From Sphingobacteriales bacterium (GTDB lineage Bacteria; Bacteroidota; Bacteroidia; Chitinophagales; Chitinophagaceae): a stretch of DNA of 64,000 nt. Shown here in pieces: positions 1 to 9,276 of this stretch. The notes under the pieces were generated by a model, which ran no database searches, was not told where the DNA came from, and was given only the letters and a program-made list of their open reading frames with translations. Each line of letters begins with the position of its first letter. Position 1 is the first letter of the stretch. The position numbers and the translations under genes were made by a program. The stretch spans positions 110,966 to 174,965 of the forward strand of contig JAIXSZ010000016.1 in NCBI GenBank assembly GCA_027484425.1. Reading direction: 5' to 3'.

Positions 1-1548
1 ACCAACCGTACCGTAGTGACATTTGTAGGTAATCCTCATGCTGTGGTAGAAGCAGCTTTTCGTGCTATCAGTAAGGCTGGCGAATTTATAGATATGCGCA
101 GCCACACAGGAGAGCATCCCCGCATGGGCGCTACCGATGTTTGTCCGCTGATACCCATATCTGGCATTACGATGGAGGAAACAGTGGCTTTTGCTCAAAT
201 GCTGGGTAAGCGTGTGGGCGAAGAAGCTGGCATACCAGTGTACCTATACGAATCTGCCGCATCTGCCGATTATCGTCGTAATTTGGCTGATATCAGAAGC
301 GGAGAATATGAAGGGCTGGCTACCAAAATTCTACTACCTGAGTGGAAGCCAGATTACGGCACAGCTACCTTCAACGCGCAGAGTGGTGCTACTGTGATAG
401 GTGCTAGAGATTTCCTGATAGCCTACAATGTTAACCTCAATACTACGTCTACTCGTCGTGCGAATGCAGTGGCGTTTGATATAAGAGAGAAAGGTAGACA
501 AAAGACCGATGAAAAAGGTAAAACAATAAAAGATGAGTCGGGCGAACCAATATGGGTACCTGGCTTGCTGAAAAACGTGAAAGCCATAGGCTGGTATATA
601 GAAGAGTATGGAATAGCTCAGATATCTATCAACCTCACTAACATGAATACCACTCCGCTGCATGTGGTGTTTGACACTGCCTGTGAGCGTGCAGCTGCGC
701 GCGGCATGAGGGTAACTGGTAGTGAGCTGGTGGGGCTGGTGCCGCTGCAAGCCATGCTAGAAGCAGGTAAGTACTTCTTGCTGAAGCAGCAGCGCAGTAT
801 AGGTGTAAGCGAGGCAGAATTGGTGCGCATAGCTGTCAAGTCGCTGGGGCTGGATGAGCTAGGTCCTTTTGACCCACAAAAGAAAATAATAGAATACAGA
901 TTGCAGGATACATCGGCTAAGAAGCTGGTAGACATGACCATCACAAAATTTGCAGAAGAAACAGCCAGTGAATCTCCGGCGCCAGGTGGTGGCTCGGTGT
1001 CGGCTTACTGTGGAGTGTTGGGCGCGGCATTGGGCACTATGGTAGCCAATCTATCGTCGCACAAAAAAGGCTGGGACAGCCGCTGGGAGGAGTTCAGCAA
1101 TCATGCAGCTGCAGGGCAGGCTCTTATCAAAGAGTTATTGTATCTGGTAGATGAAGATACCAATGCATTCAATAAAATACTGAATGCATTCGGTATGCCG
1201 AAGTCTAATGATGAAGAAAAAGCAGCTAGGAAAGCAGCCATACAAGAGGCTACTATCTATGCCATTAAAATACCGTTCCGCACGATGGAGTTGGCCTTCC
1301 AGTCGTTTGACTTGGCTATACAAATGGCGGCAAAGGGCAACCCCAATAGTGTGAGCGATGCTGGTGTAGGTGCTTTGTGTGCTAGAGCGGCAGTAAAAGG
1401 GTGCTACCTCAATGTTATGATCAATGCTCAGGACCTCAAAGAACACCCTGAAGTGCAACCGTTGTTGCAGCGTGCAGAAGAAATGAATGCTGCTGCAGAT
1501 ACTAAAGAAAAAGAAGCTTGGGATATAGTAATGGCTGCTATGAAATAG
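1..1548 (+). CDS. ftcD: Glutamate formimidoyltransferase / formimidoyl-THF cyclodeaminase, 5' end missing
   Basis: Bifunctional enzyme of histidine degradation: the N-terminal part moves the formimino group of formiminoglutamate to tetrahydrofolate, the C-terminal part deaminates the product to methenyl-THF. The reading frame is open from base 1 (it begins TNRTVVTFVG, which lies inside the family's N-terminal domain), so the gene starts outside the window. The GTG at 16 is not the start. 515 residues are visible. Seen: HTGEHPRMGATDVCPLIPI, typical of the formiminotransferase active site, EEYGIAQISINLTN, and from about residue 310 the cyclodeaminase domain with ESPAPGGGSVSAYCG. About 40-60 residues are probably missing. 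Both domains are intact in what is visible. A hairpin terminator follows. No other hut gene is in the window. Confidence 0.95.
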   Translation, partial: TNRTVVTFVGNPHAVVEAAFRAISKAGEFIDMRSHTGEHPRMGATDVCPLIPISGITMEETVAFAQMLGKRVGEEAGIPVYLYESAASADYRRNLADIRSGEYEGLATKILLPEWKPDYGTATFNAQSGATVIGARDFLIAYNVNLNTTSTRRANAVAFDIREKGRQKTDEKGKTIKDESGEPIWVPGLLKNVKAIGWYIEEYGIAQISINLTNMNTTPLHVVFDTACERAAARGMRVTGSELVGLVPLQAMLEAGKYFLLKQQRSIGVSEAELVRIAVKSLGLDELGPFDPQKKIIEYRLQDTSAKKLVDMTITKFAEETASESPAPGGGSVSAYCGVLGAALGTMVANLSSHKKGWDSRWEEFSNHAAAGQALIKELLYLVDEDTNAFNKILNAFGMPKSNDEEKAARKAAIQEATIYAIKIPFRTMELAFQSFDLAIQMAAKGNPNSVSDAGVGALCARAAVKGCYLNVMINAQDLKEHPEVQPLLQRAEEMNAAADTKEKEAWDIVMAAMK

Positions 1549-1569
1549 TTGGTACCTGCTACTAAAATC

Positions 1570-1608
1570 AGAGGGCTGTCTTTTGCTTGTTCAGAAAGAC
1601 AGCCCTCT
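1570..1608. terminator. Bidirectional hairpin terminator
   Basis: A 13-bp perfect stem (1570-1582 pairs with 1596-1608, core GAGGGCTGTC) with a 13-base loop lies between the convergent ends of ftcD (1548) and the secreted repeat protein (1631). AT-rich stretches follow on both sides. Confidence 0.75.
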
Positions 1609-1630
1609 AATTTTAAAATGTTTATAATTT

Positions 1631-2701
1631 TTAGTACTCAGTGCCTTTGTAGAATACTTTGAACATGTTTTGCCCCATTTGGTATTGCAGCACATCATAG
1701 TTCAGTTGCCAGTTAGTGAGCTCGGCGTTAGTTACGTCATAAACCTCTCCCTCTGAGAATAGGCGTAGTGTGTTGCCAAAGTTTACATATGCAAGTGAAT
1801 TATATTGTATCACCATATTGGTAGGGTAGTAGTTGTCTAGTGTGGTTACATCTCCTTTATAGAAAACTTTCAGCATGTTACTTTGGTCTTTGAATGCCAC
1901 AATGTTATCTGTAACCTGATAATTGCCACTCATAAAACCTACCGAACGTGTGCTGTCGCCATAGAATATTTTGAAATAGCCATCGGCGGTTACATAAGCT
2001 ACTACATTGTCTCCTGTCTTGTATGACTTAGGTGGAAAATCATCAATTATGAAGGTCTTGCCATTGTGAAAAACCTTGAATTTGCGGTCTATGTCGACAT
2101 AGGCTACCGTGTTGCGCCCCACCTCAAAGCCACTCACAGGATAGTCTTCCTGGGCCAATAATTGCCCTCTGTAAAATATTCTGAACTGGCTTGCAAAGTT
2201 GTTGTAGGCTATTATGTTATCAGTGACCTTAATGGCAGATAGCGAACTGTCTGCAAAGTAGTTTTCTATGTCATAAATCTGACCTTTGTAGTAGGCCTTG
2301 TAAGCACCCTTATAGCTATCCAGAAACAGGATGACGCTATCTGCTACAAAGTACTGATCGCACACTCCAGTCAAGTTTTTTATAACGCCATTCTCAAACA
2401 CATTCAGCGACTTCTGATTCAGAAATGCCACTAAATTGTCGGTCGCAAAATAGGCATTAGTGAAGCCTATATTTACTGGTGTTACCCTGCTGTTATGGTA
2501 TATCTTAAACGAACGTGAGTTATCGAGATAGGGTATGGCAGTGCGGCCGATTTTCATGTCGGTAGGAGGTAGAAAATCTATTTTTCTTATCATGCCCCTA
2601 TCCCATACCATTACTTGGTTCTGATTATCTACATATGAAGCCAGTTGTGCGGTGGCAGGTATGGTGCAAGAAAGTAAGAATATGTATAGCAGAAAACGCA
2701 T
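1631..2701 (-). CDS. Secreted protein of ten beta-propeller-like repeats
   Basis: 356 residues with a clear signal peptide (MRFLLYIFLLSCTIPATAQ). The rest is almost entirely ten imperfect repeats of about 33-40 residues. Each starts with a pattern like DNIVAYxD and is followed by an aromatic strand such as FKVFYxG and then a short acidic/Tyr segment. The spacing of alternating hydrophobic strands suggests a beta-propeller or related all-beta solenoid; this is inference. There is no sorting domain and no lipobox, so a periplasmic location is likely. It is transcribed alone: a terminator lies between it and ftcD, and phoH upstream has its own terminator. I do not recognise a named family. Confidence 0.8.
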   Translation of the reverse strand: MRFLLYIFLLSCTIPATAQLASYVDNQNQVMVWDRGMIRKIDFLPPTDMKIGRTAIPYLDNSRSFKIYHNSRVTPVNIGFTNAYFATDNLVAFLNQKSLNVFENGVIKNLTGVCDQYFVADSVILFLDSYKGAYKAYYKGQIYDIENYFADSSLSAIKVTDNIIAYNNFASQFRIFYRGQLLAQEDYPVSGFEVGRNTVAYVDIDRKFKVFHNGKTFIIDDFPPKSYKTGDNVVAYVTADGYFKIFYGDSTRSVGFMSGNYQVTDNIVAFKDQSNMLKVFYKGDVTTLDNYYPTNMVIQYNSLAYVNFGNTLRLFSEGEVYDVTNAELTNWQLNYDVLQYQMGQNMFKVFYKGTEY

Positions 2702-2919
2702 AATTGTCTGTTATTTTTGGTGAATTTAAGTAATTATCCTGAAACACTCAGGCCATGCAACCAGCTATTGTAAGTGTGGGGCATGGTATTAACAATTACC
2801 TACAATTTAGGATTGTTTATATTGTAGCAACACGAGGATGAAGCGGCTATTTTTGTGGGTATTCTACACATGTAATTTCAGTTAGTGGTATATAGGTGAA
2901 GATAATACATAATAAAAAG

Positions 2920-2951
2920 CCGGGACCAATCTAGTAGTAGATTGGCCCCGG
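2920..2951 (-). terminator. Intrinsic terminator of phoH
   Basis: Stem 2920-2932 / 2939-2951 (CCGGGACCAATCT with one G.U pair), loop of 6. In the minus direction it is followed by a run of five T (2914-2918). It lies just after the phoH stop. Confidence 0.85.
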
Positions 2952-2968
2952 TTTGCTAGTCTCATTTG

Positions 2969-4024
2969 TTACAACCTATTGTTTCTTTTTTCCTCCAGTT
3001 CTTCTTCCCTTACCTGTTCTTTGTCGTAGGCGCGAATAATCATTTTCACCAATCGGTGGCGCACTACATCTGCCTCATCAAGTTGCACATGAGCAATTCC
3101 ATCTATGTTTTGCAATATTTTGGTTGCTTTCAATAGGCCTGATTTTTGGTTTTTGGGTAAGTCTATCTGTGTAAGGTCGCCGGTTATAATAGCTTTTGCA
3201 GAAGCCCCAATACGCGTTAAAAACATTTTTAGCTGTAGGTCGGTAGAGTTTTGTGCCTCATCCAGAATTATGAATGCATTGTCCAGTGTACGGCCACGCA
3301 TATAAGCCAATGGTGCTATTTCTATAATGCGGTTGGCCATGTAGTAGTTTAACTTATCGCTAGGTAGCATATCATCCAGCGCATCGTATAGCGGACGCAG
3401 GTAGGGGTCGATTTTCTCTTTCAGGTCGCCTGGTAGGAAACCAAGGCTTTCGCCTGCCTCAACAGCTGGGCGAGTAAGTATTATTTTTCTTACAGCCTTG
3501 TTTTTTAGTGCCCTAACTGCAAGTGCTACAGCGGTGTATGTTTTACCGGTACCTGCTGGACCTATGGCAAAAATGATATCATTTTTCTCGGACACCTGAG
3601 CCATCAACTGTTGGTTTTTGGTCTTGGCCCTGACTACCTTGCCGTTTGGCCCAAATACCAATATATCATTGGCTATAGGTTCTTCTGTAGCGCCATCGCC
3701 TTGCTCGTCTTCGCCCAGTATTTTTGAAAAATAGTTTTCTGACAGATGTCCATTTCGCTCAAGGTATTGTATCACCTGACCTATTTTCACCTGAGCAGCT
3801 GCGACTTCTTCAGGCTGGCCGGTCATTTTTATTTGGGTACCCCTCGAAAGCAGCTTTAGCAGAGGGAATTTGCGTTTCAGTATTTCGAATTTGCTGTTAT
3901 TAATCCCGAAGAACTCTATCGGATTAACTGTTTCGAGATTGATGATTGCTTCTGTCAATGTAGTTAGGTTTTTGGTGAACAAATAGTAAAATGCAAATAC
4001 TGTACCAGTTTGTTTTCGATACAC
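2969..4024 (-). CDS. phoH: PhoH family ATPase
   Basis: PhoH-like P-loop ATPase, a family linked to RNA metabolism and stress, cytoplasmic. Walker A is GPAGTGKT at residues 155-162 and Walker B is in FIILDEAQNS. The C-terminal half also carries TGDLTQIDLP, typical of the family. The region around residues 60-95 looks like a KH-type domain. 351 residues from the ATG at 4024. The first ~22 residues (MYRKQTGTVFAFYY...) are unlike the family, whose proteins usually begin close to the segment IINLETVNPIEFFG, so translation may start at the TTG at 3958. A 7-bp hairpin (4024-4042) overlaps the upstream ATG, which also argues for a later start. Confidence 0.93.
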   Translation of the reverse strand: MYRKQTGTVFAFYYLFTKNLTTLTEAIINLETVNPIEFFGINNSKFEILKRKFPLLKLLSRGTQIKMTGQPEEVAAAQVKIGQVIQYLERNGHLSENYFSKILGEDEQGDGATEEPIANDILVFGPNGKVVRAKTKNQQLMAQVSEKNDIIFAIGPAGTGKTYTAVALAVRALKNKAVRKIILTRPAVEAGESLGFLPGDLKEKIDPYLRPLYDALDDMLPSDKLNYYMANRIIEIAPLAYMRGRTLDNAFIILDEAQNSTDLQLKMFLTRIGASAKAIITGDLTQIDLPKNQKSGLLKATKILQNIDGIAHVQLDEADVVRHRLVKMIIRAYDKEQVREEELEEKRNNRL

Positions 4025-4362
4025 TACTCTTACTGAGAGTAGCGGTATGCTGTAAACGTGAAAGAACTTCAGCCTTTTAGTTGTTAGTTTTAGTGATCTA
4101 CAAACTAACTGTTTTTTTAACGTTCAGAATAATGATAGTTTGGTATCGAATAATAAATGGCACTGATGAAAAAATCCTTATTGGATATGAAATTAGGGAT
4201 ATGCTGCTTACACCCGTCGTCTACTTTTCCACGATAGTTAATAACTTTTGTGTGCTTGGTAACACTGTAATAATAAAAAGTACGTAAGTAGCTGAGTGTT
4301 GGTTTTGCGAATGTTTTGTGCAGCAGGCGCAGGTGTTTATGTATGGTGAATTTGTAAAAAGC
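4025..4362. other. Non-coding gap upstream of phoH
   Basis: Between phoH and the terminator of rfbC. It must hold the phoH promoter, but no clear TAnnTTTG box was found (TTAGTTTG on the minus strand near 4098-4106 is one base short of the pattern). Short ORFs here overlap the neighbouring terminator and have no coding look. Confidence 0.5.
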
Positions 4363-4402
4363 CAAGAGCCACAACAGCTATGAGGTGCAGTTGTGGCTCT
4401 TG
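4363..4402 (-). terminator. Intrinsic terminator of the rfbC operon
   Basis: A 13-bp perfect stem (4363-4375 with 4390-4402, CAAGAGCCACAAC) and a 14-base loop, followed in the minus direction by five T. It lies 33 bases after the rfbC stop. Confidence 0.85.
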
Positions 4403-4434
4403 ATTAGATAAAGGTAATTCTGTATGCTTAATAC

Positions 4435-4989
4435 TTACAAATAGCTATTGTTAGCGTCTTTCAGTAGTGGCTGATTCGTGTCTTTTTCGGAAATTATAGC
4501 TTTTGTGAGGTCTATTTTCCAGTCGATCGCTAATGCTGGGTCGTTGTAATAAACACCACCTTCTGAAGGTTTGTCGTAGAAGTTGTCGCATTTGTAGAAA
4601 ACTTCCGATGTTTCGGTAAGTACTGCATAGCCGTGGGCAAAGCCATGTGGTATCAAAAATTGACGTTTATTTTCTGCAGATAGTTCTACACCATACCACT
4701 CACCATAAGTTTTGCTGTTTTTACGAATGTCTACCACCACATCCCAAATGCTGCCTTCCAGTACTCTTATCAGTTTTGCTTGTGGTACCGGATGATTTTG
4801 GTAGTGCAGTCCACGTAGTACATTTTTTACTGAGCGAGCCTGATTGTCTTGTACAAAAGGGGTGTTGTAGCCGGTCAGGGTTTCGAGCAGGCGCATATTG
4901 TAACTTTCGAAGAAGTATCCGCGCTCGTCACCATGTACTTTAGGTTCCAATACCAGCAATCCCTCGATAGGGGTTTTAATTATGTTCAT
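4435..4989 (-). CDS. rfbC: dTDP-4-dehydrorhamnose 3,5-epimerase
   Basis: Cupin-fold epimerase that inverts C3 and C5 of dTDP-4-keto-6-deoxyglucose on the way to dTDP-rhamnose or related sugars. 184 residues, normal length. Seen: KVHGDERGYFFESYN, RGLHYQ with the probable catalytic His62, IWDVVVDIRKNSKTYGEW and FLIPHGFAHGYAV. It follows the sugar aminotransferase by 12 bases on the same strand and is closed by a terminator, so the two form an operon. The partner rfbA, rfbB and rfbD genes are not in the window. The aminotransferase neighbour suggests that the final product could be an amino-deoxyhexose. A divergent paralogue lies at 39978-40514. Confidence 0.92.
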   Translation of the reverse strand: MNIIKTPIEGLLVLEPKVHGDERGYFFESYNMRLLETLTGYNTPFVQDNQARSVKNVLRGLHYQNHPVPQAKLIRVLEGSIWDVVVDIRKNSKTYGEWYGVELSAENKRQFLIPHGFAHGYAVLTETSEVFYKCDNFYDKPSEGGVYYNDPALAIDWKIDLTKAIISEKDTNQPLLKDANNSYL

Positions 4990-5001
4990 ATTTGTGCGTG
5001 T

Positions 5002-6129
5002 TTAGCCTATTAGTTCAAGTACGTTTTTAGTAATGTAAGACAGTTCTTCTTCTGTCAATTCGGTGTGTATGGGCAGCGATATTACACAGTCTTGCAGCAT
5101 GTTTGTTACAGGTAGGTCATTATCAGCTGTGCCAAATGCCTCCAACATTTGTTGTTTGTGGCAGGGCACAGGATAGTATATCATTGAGGGAATACTGCGG
5201 GTTGCTAATTGTTTTTGCAGTTCGTTACGGTCGATACCAGTTACCTTAAGGGTATATTGATGGAACACGTGCACAGCATTTGCAGCTCTGTAAGGAGTAG
5301 TTATTTTGGGGTTGTTAGCAAATGCTTGGTCGTAATAGTCTGCTGCCGCTCTGCGTGCGTCGCAATAGCTATCCAGGTGGCGAAGTTTGATGCGCAGAAT
5401 GGCTGCTTGTATTGTGTCTAAGCGGCTATTGCAGCCCACCATTTCGTGGTAGTATCGTACCTTCTGTCCATGATTAGCTATCATTTTCAGTTTTTCTGCC
5501 AGCACATTGTCGTTAGTGAATATGGCACCACCGTCGCCATAGCAACCGAGGTTTTTAGAAGGGAAAAATGAAGTGCAACTTATCGTTCCCATTGATCCTG
5601 TTTTTACAGTTCTGCCATCTGAGAAGGTATAATTGCCACCTATAGCTTGTGCATTGTCTTCTATCAGCGGTATGTTGTGTGCCTCTGCCAGAGCCATGAG
5701 AGGCTCCATGTCGGCACACTGACCATACAGGTGCACAGGTATAATAGCTTTGGTGCGTGGGGAGATAGCTACACGCACACTTTCCACGTCCATTGTAAAG
5801 GTATCTGGGTGCACATCTACAAACACAGGCGTAAGCCCAAGTAGTGCCACAACCTCTACAGTTGCTATGTAGGTAAATGAAGGAGTTATTACTTCATCGC
5901 CTGGTTTAAGTCCCAATGCCATCAGTGCTATTTGTAATGCATCGGTTCCATTAGCGCAAGGTATCACATGTTGTACACCAACGTATGTAGCCAGCTCTGA
6001 AGCCAAGTGCGATACATCGCTACCACCAATAAACATAGTGCTGTCTATAACTTGATGTATAGCTGCGTCAATTTCGGGTTTTATTTTGAGGTATTGGCGT
6101 TTCAGGTCCACCATTTGTAGGTTGTGCAT
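5002..6129 (-). CDS. DegT/DnrJ/EryC1/StrS family sugar aminotransferase
   Basis: PLP-dependent aminotransferase that puts an amino group on a nucleotide-linked keto sugar for surface polysaccharide. Starting at the ATG at 6129 it has 375 residues, the usual length. Seen: GTDALQIAL (cofactor phosphate binding), ITPSFTYIATVE, LIEDNAQAIG (Asp158 for the PLP nitrogen) and FFPSKNLGCYGDGG with Lys192 as the Schiff-base lysine. The frame stays open upstream to 6243, but those 38 residues are unlike the family and a TAnnTTTG box sits at 6156-6163, inside that extension, which supports the start at 6129 (or 6114). It is followed closely by rfbC. The exact sugar cannot be told from sequence. Confidence 0.9.
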   Translation of the reverse strand: MHNLQMVDLKRQYLKIKPEIDAAIHQVIDSTMFIGGSDVSHLASELATYVGVQHVIPCANGTDALQIALMALGLKPGDEVITPSFTYIATVEVVALLGLTPVFVDVHPDTFTMDVESVRVAISPRTKAIIPVHLYGQCADMEPLMALAEAHNIPLIEDNAQAIGGNYTFSDGRTVKTGSMGTISCTSFFPSKNLGCYGDGGAIFTNDNVLAEKLKMIANHGQKVRYYHEMVGCNSRLDTIQAAILRIKLRHLDSYCDARRAAADYYDQAFANNPKITTPYRAANAVHVFHQYTLKVTGIDRNELQKQLATRSIPSMIYYPVPCHKQQMLEAFGTADNDLPVTNMLQDCVISLPIHTELTEEELSYITKNVLELIG

Positions 6130-6155
6130 TCCCTTGAGTGTTTTTTTAATGGCGG

Positions 6156-6163
6156 CAAAGTTA
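6156..6163 (-). promoter_or_regulatory. Probable -7 box of the aminotransferase-rfbC operon
   Basis: TAACTTTG on the minus strand matches TAnnTTTG and ends 27 bases before the chosen ATG. No matching TTTG was found 19-21 bases upstream, so only half of the promoter is visible. Confidence 0.5.
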
Positions 6164-6489
6164 TAATTTTTGATGTAGTAATAAGTTCTGTCTGTTGATA
6201 ATATTATTGTAATATTAAGTGGTGAATTAGTCAAGTATCGCAATAGAAAGCGATGGAAGTAATGGATATTGGCCGTTTTTTCTCGAGTAAGCTAAATATG
6301 GTCGCGAAAGGAGGCTAAAGACAGCTTGCGAATCTTGTTCTTTAGAAGGGTTTTAGTTGGTTTGGCGTTTTTAAGCCTGTAAACACGATTTTCATAGTGT
6401 TTCTGTATCCCTATCCACATAGTACCCACACTTCGCATTTTAACGTTATTGTCGCACAATCGCCTATAGCTAATGCCATCATAATAGAT

Positions 6490-6497
6490 TATATTTG
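6490..6497 (+). promoter_or_regulatory. Probable -7 box of gyrA
   Basis: TATATTTG ends 24 bases before the gyrA ATG. A -33 TTG at proper distance is not seen. The rest of 6164-6489 shows no gene and no other clear structure. Confidence 0.5.
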
Positions 6498-6520
6498 CGA
6501 TAATTATTTTAAAATCATTT

Positions 6521-9217
6521 ATGGATCAAAACAACGAGGATCTGCTACCTCAGGGCATACCAGAGGAAACGAATAAAATAATACCTATTAATATAGAGGA
6601 GCAAATGAAAACTGCCTACATAGATTACTCTATGTCGGTGATAGTAGGGCGTGCACTGCCCGATGTGCGCGATGGATTGAAGCCAGTACACAGGCGTGTA
6701 TTGTTTGCGATGCATGAGTTAGGCAATACGTTTAACAAACCATATAAAAAATGTGCACGTATAGTGGGTGAGGTACTAGGTAAGTATCACCCCCATGGCG
6801 ATACTGCTGTGTATGATGCTATGGTGCGTATGGCGCAGCCATGGAGCATGCGCTACATGATGGTAGATGGTCAAGGTAACTATGGTAGTCAGGATGGTGA
6901 CAATCCGGCAGCCATGCGTTACACAGAGGCTCGTATGCTTCGTTTGGGTGAGGCTATGATGGAGGATATTGATAAGGAAACAGTAGACTTCGCGCTGAAC
7001 TTTGACGATTCGTTGCAAGAGCCTACTGTGTTGCCAACTCGTATACCTTCATTGCTTGTAAATGGCTCGTCTGGTATAGCTGTGGGTATGGCTACCAATA
7101 TGATGCCACACAACCTTACTGAAGTAATAGATGGCTGTCTGGCATATATAGACAACCGAGAGATTACGATAGATGAACTAATGAAGTTTGTTAAGGCGCC
7201 TGACTTTCCTACAGGTGGTATCATCTATGGTATAGAGGGTATTAAGCAAGGTATGCACACTGGCCGTGGCAGGGTAGTGCTACGTGGTAAGGTGACGATT
7301 GAAAATACCAAAAGCGGCAAAGAACAAATTATAATTACCGAGGTGCCTTACCAGGTGAGCAGAGATGCACTGGCTGAAAAAATAGGTTCGCTCGTAAATA
7401 ATAAAATAATAGATGGCATAACGCACGTAGCCAACGAATCGAACAAAGAGGGTACGCGTATAGTGGTGGAGTTACGTAGAGATGCCGTAGCACAGGTTAT
7501 CATTAACCAGCTGTATAAATACAGTGAGCTACAAACATCTTACGGTATCAACAATGTGGCACTGGTGAATGGTAGACCACGTACGCTGAATCTAAAAGAC
7601 CTTATAAGCGAGTTTATCAACTTCCGACATGAAGTAGTAGTACGCCGTACTAAATACGAACTTAAAGAAGCTAAAAAACGTGCGCACATACTGGAGGGCT
7701 ATCTGATAGCGCTAGACCATCTGGATGAGGTTATTAGGTTGATACGCAATTCGGCGAATCCTGAAATAGCTAAAGACGGTCTTATCAATTCGTTTGGAAT
7801 GACCGAGATTCAGGCTAAGGCAGTATTGGAACTCAGGTTGCAACGCCTTACAGGCATGGAGCGCGACAAAATACGCGAAGAACATGCTGAACTGATGAAA
7901 CTCATAGCCCATTTGGAGTCGATACTAGGCGATGAAGCACTGCGTTTCCAGATCATAAAGGATGAGCTGGCTGATGTGCAGAAAAAATTTGGTGATGAAC
8001 GCAAAAGCGAGATTCACTATATGGCCGATGAAATGCGCATAGAAGACCTGATAGAGAAAGAAGATGTGGTGATTACAGTGTCGCATCTGGGCTATATCAA
8101 GCGTACATCTGTGGCAGAATATCGCTCTCAGCGCCGCGGTGGCAGGGGCGCAATGGGCGGACGCACCAGAGTAGAAGATTACATTGAGCATTTATTTGTA
8201 GCATCTACCCACCATACTCTTATGTTCTTTACTGAAAAGGGACGTTGTTTCTGGCTGAAGGTATACGAAATACCAGAGGCAGATAAGAATGGTAAGGGCA
8301 GAGCTATACAAAACATGATTCAGATTCCGCCTGATGATAAAATAAGAACGGTAATAGATGTGCCTCGTTTGGATGATGAGGCTTATCTAGAGCAGCACAG
8401 TGTGGTATTGTGTACCAAAAAAGGTATTATCAAAAAGACTCGTCTTGAAGATTTCAGTCGGCCGAGGGCTAATGGAGTGATAGCCATCACCATTGAAGAG
8501 GGTGACAGACTACTGGATGTATCGCTTGCCGAAAATGATAATTGCTATATAATGATGGCAATAAAGAGTGGCAGGGCTGTATGCTTCCGCGATGATAAAG
8601 TAAGACCTACGGGCCGAGGGGCTATTGGGGTGTTTGGTATAGAGCTGGAGAATGATGAAGATGAGGTAATAGGTATGATATGCCTGCCCAAAAAAGATAT
8701 AAATAAACAAATACTAGTAGTGTCTGAAAATGGACTGGGTAAGCGTACGCCATTCCTGGTAGAGGCCACAGAAGAAGAGCGCAAAGAAGAAGCGCACAAT
8801 CTGGTGCAAGTAACAGATACTGATGGTAACGAAAAAGACTATCTGCTATCTTACCGCATTACAAACCGTGGCGGTAAAGGGGTGAAAACCATCAACATCA
8901 CTGAAAAAACGGGTGCTTTGGTAGGCCTGCTGAGTGTGGAAGAAAAAGATGACCTTATGATAACTTGCGAGTCTGGAGTGACCATTAGGATGAAAGTATC
9001 TTCGATACGCGAGGCTGGCAGAGCTACGCAGGGTGTGAAGTTGATCAACATAGATGAGGGCGATAAAATAGCAGCTATAGCAGCCATAAGAGAGCAAGAA
9101 GAAGATGCTGAGGAGCTAGTGAACGAAGACGGAGAGACACCAGAGGCTGCTAATGACGAAGGTGCAGCGGGAGAAGCTACACAGCCCGAAGCTAATGAGC
9201 CACCTGTGGAAGAATAA
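6521..9217 (+). CDS. gyrA: DNA gyrase subunit A
   Basis: Breakage-and-rejoining subunit of DNA gyrase, which introduces negative supercoils. 898 residues. Seen in order: the N-terminal winged-helix region with DYSMSVIVGRALPDVRDG, the HPHGDTAVYDAMVRM helix, the catalytic Tyr at about residue 134 in AAMRYTEARM, the tower and coiled-coil region, and the C-terminal DNA-wrapping propeller with the GyrA box QRRGGRG at 537-543, which marks it as gyrase and not topoisomerase IV. The last ~45 residues are strongly acidic and look disordered, a common gyrase feature. gyrB is not in the window. A TPR gene follows after 59 bases. Confidence 0.98.
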   Translation: MDQNNEDLLPQGIPEETNKIIPINIEEQMKTAYIDYSMSVIVGRALPDVRDGLKPVHRRVLFAMHELGNTFNKPYKKCARIVGEVLGKYHPHGDTAVYDAMVRMAQPWSMRYMMVDGQGNYGSQDGDNPAAMRYTEARMLRLGEAMMEDIDKETVDFALNFDDSLQEPTVLPTRIPSLLVNGSSGIAVGMATNMMPHNLTEVIDGCLAYIDNREITIDELMKFVKAPDFPTGGIIYGIEGIKQGMHTGRGRVVLRGKVTIENTKSGKEQIIITEVPYQVSRDALAEKIGSLVNNKIIDGITHVANESNKEGTRIVVELRRDAVAQVIINQLYKYSELQTSYGINNVALVNGRPRTLNLKDLISEFINFRHEVVVRRTKYELKEAKKRAHILEGYLIALDHLDEVIRLIRNSANPEIAKDGLINSFGMTEIQAKAVLELRLQRLTGMERDKIREEHAELMKLIAHLESILGDEALRFQIIKDELADVQKKFGDERKSEIHYMADEMRIEDLIEKEDVVITVSHLGYIKRTSVAEYRSQRRGGRGAMGGRTRVEDYIEHLFVASTHHTLMFFTEKGRCFWLKVYEIPEADKNGKGRAIQNMIQIPPDDKIRTVIDVPRLDDEAYLEQHSVVLCTKKGIIKKTRLEDFSRPRANGVIAITIEEGDRLLDVSLAENDNCYIMMAIKSGRAVCFRDDKVRPTGRGAIGVFGIELENDEDEVIGMICLPKKDINKQILVVSENGLGKRTPFLVEATEEERKEEAHNLVQVTDTDGNEKDYLLSYRITNRGGKGVKTINITEKTGALVGLLSVEEKDDLMITCESGVTIRMKVSSIREAGRATQGVKLINIDEGDKIAAIAAIREQEEDAEELVNEDGETPEAANDEGAAGEATQPEANEPPVEE

Positions 9218-9276
9218 AAATGAGTTTCGATAATCAAAAAATAAAACGCAATTTGCAATCACAATCAGTAATTAAA

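Noticed and set aside
4117..4374. 85-codon minus-strand frame between phoH and rfbC
   Set aside because: It begins inside the rfbC terminator hairpin, is Tyr/His-rich without a domain and has no promoter.
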